Source: CAVZZV01 sp963779845
GTDB lineage: Bacteria; Bacteroidota; Bacteroidia; Bacteroidales; GCA-2748055
Assembly (NCBI GenBank): GCA_963779845.1
Contig: CAVZZV010000001.1
Coordinates: forward strand, 62,001 to 126,000
Direction of reading: 5' to 3'
Length of the DNA: 64,000 nt
Shown here: in pieces, positions 9,924 through 18,233 of the stretch
Position numbering within the stretch: the first letter of the stretch is position 1
How the letters are laid out: every line of letters begins with the position of its first letter
Position numbers and translations under genes: made by a program
Notes under the pieces: model-generated
Seen by the model: the letters and a program-made list of their open reading frames with translations, nothing else
What the model was told of the DNA's origin: nothing
The model's database searches: none

Positions 9924-10825
9924 ATGGAAATAAGCCGGCTTGAACAATTGAGGGAAATTGCCAGAAATGATAAAAAAGGCACACTGGTAGTAGCATCTGC
10001 AGCCGATGAGCACGTCCTGCGATCTGTCATGCAGGCAATCCAAATGAATATTGCCAGGGCTATCCTGTTGGGTGATGAGAAAAAGATTGGTGAAATAGCA
10101 TCATCGATAGGGTTTGATCTCAGCGATACTGAAATTGTACATGTACCTGATATTAACAAAACCGCTGAAATAGCCGTGAAAATTATTCATCAGGGACAGG
10201 CAGATATATTGGTGAAAGGACAGGTTAAAACAGGAATACTATTAAAAGAGGTCCTAAACAATGAATATGGTCTGCGCAAAGCCAAAACACTAAGTCACCT
10301 GGCTATTTTCCAGACTTCTTTTTATCCTAAACTCCTCGGGGTGACCGATGCTGCATTGAATATCCAGCCATCGATCAATGAGAAAATAGGAATCATGGAA
10401 AATGCCATAGAGGTCTTTCATCGGTTGGGAATCCTGAAACCAAAAGTGGCTTTACTTTCTGCATTGGAATATGTAAACGAAAAAATCCAGTCTTCCGTGG
10501 ATGCATCAAAAATAGTAGCGTTAAAACCGAATATTTCTGAGGGGAATTATTTTCTTGATGGCCCTCTTGCTCTTGATAATGCGGTATCTGCCGAAGCTGC
10601 TGCTCTCAAAGGAATAAAGTCGGATGTTGCAGGCGATGCGGACATCCTGGTAGCACCGACCTTAATTCGGGCAACATCTTATATAAAAGCCTGCGTTTTC
10701 TGTCTGATGGCATCGCTGCTTCAATTGTTTGCGGGGCCACTGTGCCCATCGTCCTTACATCAAGGGCAGAAACAGTGGACAGCAGGTTTTATTCAATCGC
10801 ACTGGCAACTCTTTTTCAAAATTAA
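9924..10825 (+). CDS. ptb: Phosphate butyryltransferase, interrupted by a single-base frameshift
   Basis: Transfers butyryl (or branched-chain acyl) groups from CoA to phosphate for butyrate kinase. The main frame carries the Ptb-type sequence up to DADILVAPTL; the expected C-terminus SGNILYKSLRFLSDG and VPIVLTSRAETVDSRFYSIA continues in another frame to a TAA ending at 10825. One A missing after position 10664 (TTAATT in place of TTAAATT) reconciles the two and gives a 300-residue protein, the usual Ptb size. Without repair the first frame reads on to 10880, overlapping buk, with a non-homologous tail. Spacing to ackA and to buk is 5 bp on each side, so the three are surely co-transcribed. 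Confidence 0.88.
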
Positions 10826-10830
10826 TAACT

Positions 10831-11928
10831 ATGGGATTAAAACAAATTCTGGCCATAAACCCCGGATCGACTTCCACTAAAATTGCAGTCTACGCAAATA
10901 CTAAAATCGTTTTTCTTAAAAGTATTAACCATTCCGAGGCCGATCTGAAGAAATTTGACAGAATAACTGATCAATATGAATTTCGAAAAGCTATTTTATT
11001 AAAAGAATTGGAATTAGCAGGCATAGAACTTGAAAAAATCGAAGCTGTTGTTGGCCGTGGAGGACTTATCAGACCTATCAAGTCGGGTATATACAGGGTC
11101 AATGAGAGAATGAAGAAAGATCTTCAGGAAGGCATTTTGGGCGAACATGCGAGCAATTTAGGGGGCTTAATTGCCGACAATATCGCTAAAAGCCTGCCCA
11201 ATGCACTGGCTTATATCGCGGATCCTGTAGTTGTGGATGAGATGATAGATGTTGCACGGATTGCTGGCCACCCTGATTTCAGAAGGTTATCCATCTTTCA
11301 CGCGTTGAACCAGAAAGCCACGGGACGCTCCTATTCCCGGCTTCTGAACAGAAAATATGAAGACCTGAACCTTATCATAGCACATATGGGAGGAGGTATT
11401 TCGGTGGGAGCCCACAATAAGGGCAGAGTAATCGATGTAAACAACGCCCTGGATGGTGAAGGGCCTTTTTCTCCGGAACGTTCCGGCACTCTCCCCACCG
11501 GACAGCTGGTTAAAAAATGCTTCGAAGAAGAGGCCGATATTGATGAAGTAAAGAAAATCCTCACGGGCAAAGGAGGATTAATGGCCTATTTTGGGACAAA
11601 TTCGGCATATCAAATCGAGTTGATGGCTCTGGAAGGGAATGAAAACGCCCGTTTGATCCAGGATGCCATGTCTTATCAGGTAGCTAAAGAAATTGGAGCC
11701 ATGGGAGCAGTATTGCAAGGAGTGGTCGACGGGATCATCTTAACCGGAGGTATTGCCAATAATCCAATGGTGGTCGAGTATATAAAGAAAATGGTTACAT
11801 ACATCGCACCCGTTATTATTTATCCCGGCGAGGACGAAATGCATGCACTTGCCATGAATGGACTAATGGTGTTAAAAGGAGACGTTATTCCCAAAGAGTA
11901 TAGTGAAGACAATATGATTGAATTTTAA
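10831..11928 (+). CDS. buk: Butyrate kinase
   Basis: Uses butyryl phosphate (or isobutyryl/isovaleryl phosphate) to make the acid and ATP. Of the ASKHA kinase superfamily with acetate kinase. The start chosen is the ATG at 10831, 5 bp after the repaired ptb stop, giving 365 residues and the N-terminal phosphate-binding sequence NPGSTSTKIAVY at residue 10. An upstream in-frame start at 10729 would overlap ptb and add non-homologous residues. Other motifs: GRGGLIRPIKSGIY, HALNQKATGRSYSR, AHMGGGISVGAH, GPFSPERSGTLPTG and ILTGGIANN. Last gene of the pta cluster; the following gene is convergent. Confidence 0.94.
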   Translation: MGLKQILAINPGSTSTKIAVYANTKIVFLKSINHSEADLKKFDRITDQYEFRKAILLKELELAGIELEKIEAVVGRGGLIRPIKSGIYRVNERMKKDLQEGILGEHASNLGGLIADNIAKSLPNALAYIADPVVVDEMIDVARIAGHPDFRRLSIFHALNQKATGRSYSRLLNRKYEDLNLIIAHMGGGISVGAHNKGRVIDVNNALDGEGPFSPERSGTLPTGQLVKKCFEEEADIDEVKKILTGKGGLMAYFGTNSAYQIELMALEGNENARLIQDAMSYQVAKEIGAMGAVLQGVVDGIILTGGIANNPMVVEYIKKMVTYIAPVIIYPGEDEMHALAMNGLMVLKGDVIPKEYSEDNMIEF

Positions 11929-11961
11929 AAATATTCAGGAAAATACCCTCCCATGCAATTA

Positions 11962-12675
11962 TTAAGGGGTGGAGGTTGAGAGGGGAATAATTTTCCCATT
12001 GAAGTATTTATGCCCGTTCAAGGCAAAATCAAGGACGAATTCCGCCATTTCCATAGCACCTAGTGGCGCTTTGTAGCCGGGAAAAGCTTCTTCAAGCATT
12101 TCTGTTTGCACCGCACCCAAAGCAAGATAATTGAAAGATATCCCCTCAGATTTATATTCCTCCGCAAGACATTCGGTTAGTATTGCCAGAGCCCCTTTAG
12201 AGGCACTGTAATGAGCCAATCCGGGAAATTTCACACTGCCCTGGACCCCCCCCATACTTCCTATATTCACCACATGCGGACCCGGGGCCATTTTAAGCAA
12301 AGGGAGGAATTTTTGTATCAAATGGGATGGAGCAAGGTAATTTGTCCTGAATATTGAATCAATTTCCGTACAGCTTACTTCTGAAAAATCCGCATTGACC
12401 AACATCCCGGCATTATTTATAAGAACGTCAACCGAACTAACCTTGTCCGAAATGTACGCATAGATATCATTGATATTTTCAGTTACTGTAATGTCAAGAG
12501 CAAGAATATCAACGAGGGTATTTTGGCTCAATCTTTCAATTTCTCCTTTGATAGTCTGTAATTTTTTCTGGTCACGGGAAATAAGAAAAAGACGGTCGAT
12601 ATTATTTTGGGCTCCGCCAATTTTGGCAAGAGCGGCTCCTAACCCTCTGCTGGCACCTGTTATTATGAAATTCAT
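11962..12675 (-). CDS. Short-chain dehydrogenase/reductase (SDR)
   Basis: A 237-residue NAD(P)H-dependent oxidoreductase of the classical SDR family. Motifs: TGASRGLG (cofactor binding, 7-14), NNAG, and the catalytic Ser and YSASK (Tyr and Lys). It resembles 3-oxoacyl-ACP reductase-like and sepiapterin reductase-like proteins, but the substrate cannot be assigned. It is convergent with buk and divergent from the beta-barrel gene at 12800, so it is probably a single-gene unit. Confidence 0.85.
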   Translation of the reverse strand: MNFIITGASRGLGAALAKIGGAQNNIDRLFLISRDQKKLQTIKGEIERLSQNTLVDILALDITVTENINDIYAYISDKVSSVDVLINNAGMLVNADFSEVSCTEIDSIFRTNYLAPSHLIQKFLPLLKMAPGPHVVNIGSMGGVQGSVKFPGLAHYSASKGALAILTECLAEEYKSEGISFNYLALGAVQTEMLEEAFPGYKAPLGAMEMAEFVLDFALNGHKYFNGKIIPLSTSTP

Positions 12676-12799
12676 GTGTTAATTTTTTACTATTTTCAGT
12701 TGATTCACCACCAATTCAAAGTAATTCTTATTTTTACAGGATAAAACTGTTTCATTATTTGGATAAAAGTAATGTTTTAGAAAAATAAAACGTGAGGGG

Positions 12800-13411
12800 A
12801 TGGAATTTAAATTTTTAATCAGAATATTCTTTTTGGGCTGGATATTATATTTTATGGGAAGCAATAATTTGTCAGCCCAGACCTGGTCGGTTGATAAGGA
12901 TAAGGATAAGAAAGAAAACAGCGAAACGAAAAAGGGCCGGTTCTATCTTGCACCAGACCTAAGCTTTATGTTTGGAACCATAACGGATATAAAAATAGCA
13001 CCTGCACTCGGTTTTTATATTTCGGATCGATTTTCTATTGCAGCCGGAGGAAGTTACGAATACTTCAATGATAATCAATATTTATCCTACCATTACCAGA
13101 CTTCTATCTGGGGGCTTCGCGGATTTGCACGCTTCGACCTGATAAAAGACCTGGGAAAAATCCTACCCCTCGAAGGTATTGGAATTTTTACCCATGCCGA
13201 GTATGAAGCGCTTAATCTTGACAGCGACTATTTTAATTCATCGCTCGATGGGAAATTCTGGTATGGGACTTTTTTAATCGGGGCCGGATTAATTCAGGAA
13301 ATAAGTCCAAAAATAGCTTTTACATTTATGGCTTTATGGGATGCTAATACAAATAAAATAGCCCTTTATAGCAATCCTATTCTAAAATTTGGCTTTCAGT
13401 ATTATTTCTAA
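12800..13411 (+). CDS. Small outer-membrane beta-barrel protein
   Basis: A 203-residue secreted protein of unknown specific function. Residues 1-27 form a signal peptide ending LSAQ. After a short Lys/Asp-rich linker the chain alternates hydrophobic and polar residues with many Tyr, Phe and Gly, and ends in an aromatic residue (FGFQYYF), the usual C-terminal signature of outer-membrane beta barrels. It resembles the porin-like OmpA/OmpW-type beta-barrel proteins often found in this phylum. The antiporter starts 3 bp after its stop, so the two are co-transcribed. Confidence 0.7.
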   Translation: MEFKFLIRIFFLGWILYFMGSNNLSAQTWSVDKDKDKKENSETKKGRFYLAPDLSFMFGTITDIKIAPALGFYISDRFSIAAGGSYEYFNDNQYLSYHYQTSIWGLRGFARFDLIKDLGKILPLEGIGIFTHAEYEALNLDSDYFNSSLDGKFWYGTFLIGAGLIQEISPKIAFTFMALWDANTNKIALYSNPILKFGFQYYF

Positions 13412-13414
13412 ACA

Positions 13415-14629
13415 ATGGAAGAATTCAATTCATATGGTATTATCATTGCCTGTTCAATAATCATTATATTAAGCTATCTGTTTAATATAATTTCAAGAAA
13501 GACAAGTCTTCCAAGTGTCCTGCTTTTAATTACTACTGGAATAATCATAAATCTTGCCTTAAAATTCCTCCGTGCCCCATCCATAAACTTTATGCCGGTC
13601 CTTGAAATATTGGGCATTGTGGGATTAATCATGATTGTACTCGAAGCCTCACTCGACCTGCGGTTAAGCAAGGAGAAGAGAAGCATGATCTGGCGCTCTT
13701 TTTTTGTTGCGATCATTTCCCTTCTTTTCACAAGCTTTGTCATCTCTTTTATCCTGATGGCATATATGCAAACTGACCTTTTTCAGGCTATTTTGTATTC
13801 CCTTCCCCTATCTATAATTAGTTCTGCCATAGTTATTCCCAGCACAGCTAACCTCCCGGAGGAGAAAAAGGAATTTATGATTTATGAAAGCACTTTCTCG
13901 GATATTCTGGGGATCATGCTTTTCTATTTTATCATTCAGAGTACAAATACCAATGGTATTGGGGAAATGGGATTAAATTTATTTCTAAATGTAATAGGTA
14001 CCATAACTGTTTCTTTTGCCGTCAGTTATATCCTGATCCTTATTTTCCAGAATATCCGTACTCAGGTAAAATTGTTTCTTTTGATTTCTGTGCTTGTATT
14101 GCTTTACGCCCTTGCAAAGCTTATGCACATGTCTTCCCTGCTGATTATTCTGGTATTTGGGCTGGTTCTTCAAAACCGGCATATCTTTTTTGCAGGACGG
14201 TTGAAAAATCTCCTGAAGGAAAATCAACTCAAAGAAATCAGCAGTAATTTCAGCATCATTACCCTCGAATCGGCATTTATCGTAAGGACCTTTTTCTTTG
14301 TCATATTTGGAATTACCATTACACTATCCTCCCTGTATAGCTATAAAGTTCTACTCGTAAGCCTCGCTATCCTGGTATCGATCTATCTTATCAGGTATTT
14401 GGTTTTCAAGGTACTGGGAATTAAAGACCTGCATCCGGAGATTTACCTGGCGCCCAGGGGGCTTATAACAATCCTTTTGTTCTATGCCATACCTGAGGCG
14501 AATCAGAATGAAAATTTTAATCCCGGTGTATTGCTGTTTATTATTATTGCATCAAGCCTGGCCATGACATTTTCATTGGTCAGGGCGAGAAAGAAACAGA
14601 ATCTTTCGGTTCCCTTTCCGGAACCGTAA
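13415..14629 (+). CDS. Sodium/proton antiporter-like membrane protein (CPA family)
   Basis: A 404-residue polytopic protein with about 11-12 hydrophobic segments over its whole length and no cytoplasmic tail. The segment IYESTFSDILGIMLFYF (E158, D163) matches the ion-binding ES..(N/S)D region of CPA1 Na+/H+ exchangers. The Asn that normally precedes the Asp is Ser here, which in CPA families often goes with altered ion selectivity or electrogenicity (inference). It would exchange Na+ or K+ for H+ across the inner membrane. Co-transcribed with the small beta-barrel protein just upstream. Confidence 0.8.
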   Translation: MEEFNSYGIIIACSIIIILSYLFNIISRKTSLPSVLLLITTGIIINLALKFLRAPSINFMPVLEILGIVGLIMIVLEASLDLRLSKEKRSMIWRSFFVAIISLLFTSFVISFILMAYMQTDLFQAILYSLPLSIISSAIVIPSTANLPEEKKEFMIYESTFSDILGIMLFYFIIQSTNTNGIGEMGLNLFLNVIGTITVSFAVSYILILIFQNIRTQVKLFLLISVLVLLYALAKLMHMSSLLIILVFGLVLQNRHIFFAGRLKNLLKENQLKEISSNFSIITLESAFIVRTFFFVIFGITITLSSLYSYKVLLVSLAILVSIYLIRYLVFKVLGIKDLHPEIYLAPRGLITILLFYAIPEANQNENFNPGVLLFIIIASSLAMTFSLVRARKKQNLSVPFPEP

Positions 14630-14780
14630 AACCTTATGCGTAAAAGTAAAAAAAGAGGATCGCGCAGGTAAACATATTTATCCGTCAACTGTTGTATTAA
14701 TTAACATTTAACCTAACTCATTTTGATATTAATATTTAATATACTTTATTTGAAAGAATTTAAAATTTAAAATAATAAAA

Positions 14781-15356
14781 ATGGCTATTTCAGAAAACAA
14801 AGTTGTATCAATAATTTATCAGCTTAGAAAAGATGATGCTGCTGGGGAGATTGTAGAGGAATTATCAAACGAAAATCCACTTACCTTCCTTTATGGCAGC
14901 GGGAACCTGCTTCCAAAATTTGAGGACCACCTCTCTGGTTTAGAAACAGGGGATGCCTTTCAATTCCTCCTCGAAAGCAACGAAGCGTATGGAGAAATGC
15001 AGGAAAATGCTATTGTGGATGTTCCTCTTGATGTATTCAAGGTAGAGGGAGAGGTTGATAATGACATGCTAAAAAAGGGGAATACCATACCTATGCTGGA
15101 CAGCGAGGGCAGAAGGCTAAACGGGATTGTAAGAGAATTCTCAGGAGATACCGTAAAGATGGATTTTAATCATCCTATGGCTGGTTTTAATTTATTTTTT
15201 AAAGGTGAAGTAACTTCAATACGTGATGCCAGCCCTGAAGAACTTGAGCACGGGCATATTCATGGAAGTGGTTCATGTCAGGGATGCGACAAGGAAGATT
15301 GCCACAGTAAGAATGGTCATGATCATGATCATGACCACCACCACCACCATCATTGA
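14781..15356 (+). CDS. slyD: FKBP-type peptidyl-prolyl isomerase SlyD, with His/Cys-rich metal-binding tail
   Basis: A cytoplasmic prolyl isomerase and chaperone. The FKBP core is split by the insert-in-flap domain as in SlyD (FLYGSGNLLPKFEDHL, ESNEAYGE, MDFNHPMAG). The last 35 residues are metal-binding: HGHIHGSGSCQGCDKEDCH followed by HDHDHDHHHHHH. In E. coli SlyD such a tail binds nickel and assists hydrogenase maturation; here no nickel enzyme is nearby. Total length is 191 residues, close to the family. It is convergent with the gene that follows. Confidence 0.93.
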   Translation: MAISENKVVSIIYQLRKDDAAGEIVEELSNENPLTFLYGSGNLLPKFEDHLSGLETGDAFQFLLESNEAYGEMQENAIVDVPLDVFKVEGEVDNDMLKKGNTIPMLDSEGRRLNGIVREFSGDTVKMDFNHPMAGFNLFFKGEVTSIRDASPEELEHGHIHGSGSCQGCDKEDCHSKNGHDHDHDHHHHHH

Positions 15357-15364
15357 TCGGCAAT

Positions 15365-16513
15365 TTATTCACTTACCATGGCCTGAACCTGGGTTTTTTC
15401 TTTATAATAATTTTCCAGGATTTCTGACATGAAAGGAACATAATAGGTTTGAAAGAATTTGCCAGGGGTTTCAGTCATGTTTCCGTAGACTCTCATAATG
15501 ACGTCATTGACAATCCGGATTCTGCTTGAGGCCATGTTCACATTTTGCTTGGAAAAGTCGCCTGCAATGAAATAGAACTTATCATTGGCCGATTTGATAG
15601 TGGCTGGAAAAATTCCGGTAAGGCCATTGCTCCTGAGTAATTGTTCCCCCTCCGGATTCAGGTTCATATCGAATGAACTTATGACTATATTCTTGCCCGG
15701 ATACACCATGTAGAACCAGCCCGTATAAGCGGTCCTTTCGGGAACATTCATTTGTTCAGCGAATTCGGCGGAGGTAATGACCGAGGGAAACTTCCGTATC
15801 ATATATTCTTTTGCCGGAATAACTACAATCCTATGTTGTTTTTCATTAATAAATGCTAATCCCGGCCCCTCGAAAGCCCAATTAGTATTTTCATACTCCT
15901 TATAATAATCCATCCATTCGGAGCCGATTTCCTCTGCCAGGTTTTCATTAGAAAGATCTTTAAAATATTTTCCCCTCCATCCTAAATGATATACATCAAT
16001 TAGATTCTGGGTATTATACCGCACCAGATCTTCGGTAGTTTCAGAAAAGAAATCACATTCAGCGACAATTAACTTGTTGTTGCTGATCATGTTTTTTAAA
16101 AGCAGATAATCATTTTGGTTAAAACCGCCAAAATAGCCCTCATCATTATCATGCTCTGTACCAGCAACACCTTTATTATCAAGGAACAATAAACATTCAT
16201 ATTTGTCCCTGAAGCCATCAATCTCTTCAAGTTTATAACTGATTACTGAATGCCCCTTATCATTATCTTCTGGATGATAACCATAATAATCGTGCATATA
16301 ATTATACCTTACGTTAGAGCTTTTCAGGATTTTACATTCATTGAGGACCCAATTCAGTGACTTTACTTCGTTTTTTGAGACACTGGGGACTGTCTTGTTC
16401 ACGATCATCAGATCAATCTTTTTCCCTTTTTGGAGGGACCATATTAATCGTCCAATCAAAGGGACTGAAATTATTACCGCGAGGGTAATTAAGATTACTT
16501 TTGTTGTTTTCAT
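15365..16513 (-). CDS. Hypothetical membrane-anchored protein
   Basis: I do not recognise this 382-residue protein. It starts with a short basic region and one hydrophobic segment (residues 3-22), so it is either anchored in the inner membrane or exported. The soluble part opens with a strand-like IDLMIVNKTV and later has ECLLFLDNKGVAGTE and KLIVAECDFFS, which suggests an alpha/beta Rossmann- or amidotransferase-like fold; this is a guess from the pattern only. The start at 16513 is preferred because it puts the signal-anchor at the N-terminus; a Met nine codons earlier (16540) is also in frame. Monocistronic, with 240 bp upstream. Confidence 0.6.
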   Translation of the reverse strand: MKTTKVILITLAVIISVPLIGRLIWSLQKGKKIDLMIVNKTVPSVSKNEVKSLNWVLNECKILKSSNVRYNYMHDYYGYHPEDNDKGHSVISYKLEEIDGFRDKYECLLFLDNKGVAGTEHDNDEGYFGGFNQNDYLLLKNMISNNKLIVAECDFFSETTEDLVRYNTQNLIDVYHLGWRGKYFKDLSNENLAEEIGSEWMDYYKEYENTNWAFEGPGLAFINEKQHRIVVIPAKEYMIRKFPSVITSAEFAEQMNVPERTAYTGWFYMVYPGKNIVISSFDMNLNPEGEQLLRSNGLTGIFPATIKSANDKFYFIAGDFSKQNVNMASSRIRIVNDVIMRVYGNMTETPGKFFQTYYVPFMSEILENYYKEKTQVQAMVSE

Positions 16514-16753
16514 AATAAAAAAGCTTAAAGAATGGAACAAACCTTGCTTCCCAACCGTTCTGTCTTATCAATCAAACTGCCAATTCTTATAAAAATACGT
16601 AATTATTGCCTAAAGGTTAGACCGGAACCGGTCATATTTAGAAAAAATTAATCATTTAGTGCCGTAATTGTTAAAAACAATACAAAAAAATCCCCATATT
16701 GCAGAGGTAATATGCAATCGTTTCTTAAACTTAATTCTTAATTTTTTTAACCC

Positions 16754-18106
16754 ATGTCTCTATTATTAAAAACAAGTATTCTAACCACTTACCTGTTTTT
16801 TTTGTTAAACACCCATAGCTATAGCCAAAGTGATCCCCCTCCCTATCGCGACCCCAACTATGGTGCAGACAGTGCTTCCAGGGTGGAATGTGCAAATGAA
16901 TTATCGACCCTGGCCGAGTTCATGAAGATCGATCTATATGATTATGCTCTTCCTTCGTGGAGAAGTGTTTATAGGAACTGTCCTGCTTCCAGTAAAAATA
17001 TCTTCATTAGCGGGGCAAAAATTTTTACAAAAAAAATTGAAGAGGCAAAAGAACCTTCTGTAAAAGAGGCTTATTTTGATACCCTGATGATGATTTATGA
17101 AAACCGGATGGTCTACTTTGGAGAAGAAGGCTATGTACTTGGAAGAAAGGGGATCGACATAATCCGCTTTAATGATAAGGATTTTGATCAGGCCTACGAG
17201 GCTTTTGCCCAATCTGCACATCTCCTGGGAAAGGAAACCGATATCAATGTCCTGACCGGACTGGTCCAGACTTCTTCATTTATGATGAGGGTCAAAAAGA
17301 TAGAACCTCTCGTCTTCCTTGACGATTTTATTAATGCTTTGAACATTCTTGAAGAGAAGAAAGCATCGGGTGAGGATCCTGGGAAAATTGATAAGGTCCG
17401 TGGGATCCTGGACAAGATCATACTCAGTTCTAATTTAAGGGATTGTAATACTCTCGAGGAAGTGTTCACTCCAAAACTTGCGGAAGGCATGAATCCTGAC
17501 GCCGATCTGCTAAAACTTGCAGAAAAATTATTATCCTCTTCAGGATGTACCAATAGTGCATTTTATTCGGGGATCAGCACCAGGTTACTCGAAATATCTC
17601 CCGACCCGAAAATGGCCTATGAGGTGGCAAAATACAATATTCGCAATGATAATTTTGAAGTTGCAGCTGATTACCTGAGAAAAGCCATTGATAGTGAAGA
17701 GAACCCAGAGCAAATAGCATATTACCAATATCAGCTTGGCGTCATCCTCTCCCAAAAACTGGGACTGTACCAGGAAGCCAATGAGATGGCCAGGCTTTCC
17801 ACCAAAAATAATCCTGCTTTCGGGGAACCCTACTTGCTAATAGCCACCAATCTTATCTCCGGCATTAAAACTTGTGATGCTGATGCTTTTGACCGTTCAG
17901 CGATTTATTGGCTGGCAATCGATTATTGCATTAAGGCAATACAGGTCGATCCCCTTATGGAAGCTAAAGCAAATGAGTTAATTTCCCAATACAGGCAAAG
18001 CTATCCGAACAAGGAAGAAACTTTCTTCAGAAGCCTGAACCCCGGGGATAACTATTCATTTGGTTGCTGGATTAATGAATCAACCACCGTAAAAGAAAAA
18101 CAATGA
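16754..18106 (+). CDS. Exported tetratricopeptide-repeat protein
   Basis: A 450-residue secreted protein with a signal peptide (about 1-25, ending SYSQ). It is largely alpha-helical, with clear TPR units in the C-terminal half (AYEVAKYNIRNDNFEVAADYLRKAI; IAYYQYQLGVILSQKLGLYQEANEMARLS; given as landmarks) and weaker ones near 140-170. Four or more Cys (CANEL, NCPAS, RDCNT, SGCTN, KTCDA, FGCWI) could form disulphides in the periplasm. Such proteins act as scaffolds for envelope complexes; the partner is unknown. It lies 128 bp before the phosphate transporter gene. Confidence 0.75.
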   Translation: MSLLLKTSILTTYLFFLLNTHSYSQSDPPPYRDPNYGADSASRVECANELSTLAEFMKIDLYDYALPSWRSVYRNCPASSKNIFISGAKIFTKKIEEAKEPSVKEAYFDTLMMIYENRMVYFGEEGYVLGRKGIDIIRFNDKDFDQAYEAFAQSAHLLGKETDINVLTGLVQTSSFMMRVKKIEPLVFLDDFINALNILEEKKASGEDPGKIDKVRGILDKIILSSNLRDCNTLEEVFTPKLAEGMNPDADLLKLAEKLLSSSGCTNSAFYSGISTRLLEISPDPKMAYEVAKYNIRNDNFEVAADYLRKAIDSEENPEQIAYYQYQLGVILSQKLGLYQEANEMARLSTKNNPAFGEPYLLIATNLISGIKTCDADAFDRSAIYWLAIDYCIKAIQVDPLMEAKANELISQYRQSYPNKEETFFRSLNPGDNYSFGCWINESTTVKEKQ

Positions 18107-18141
18107 TAATGAATTTTCGTATCTGCGCCGGTTTTTCCGGT

Positions 18142-18180
18142 ATTTAACATTACAATTACATTATGTTAATGTATAGTTAA
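18142..18180 (+). promoter_or_regulatory. Putative Pho-box-like direct repeats upstream of the PiT gene
   Basis: Hexamers TGTTAA (18164) and AGTTAA (18175) are repeated with an 11-bp period; weaker copies ATTTAA (18142) and CAATTA (18153) continue the same period upstream. PhoB/PhoP-type regulators bind direct repeats with 11-bp spacing. The site is 54 bp before the transporter start and resembles the array at 21337 before the porin. Confidence 0.5.
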
Positions 18181-18233
18181 TATACCCTATGGATTAAATA
18201 GATAATATTGTCTGGTCAACAATTCGTTTCCAA

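Noticed and set aside
8715..10880. Programmed frameshifting in ackA and ptb
   Set aside because: No slippery heptamer or downstream structure is visible, the two breaks have opposite sign, and four unrelated genes in the window show the same kind of break. Sequencing error is simpler.
11941..11980. Terminator after buk
   Set aside because: The CCCTCC and GGAGG arms are imperfect and widely spaced, and there is no T run.
14603..14628. Hairpin CGGTTCC/GGAACCG at the end of the antiporter gene as a terminator
   Set aside because: Only 7 bp, inside the coding end and without a T run.
15320..15356. Histidine tag of vector origin at the end of slyD
   Set aside because: The tail mixes HD repeats and Cys pairs and is continuous with a native SlyD; natural metal-binding tails look like this.
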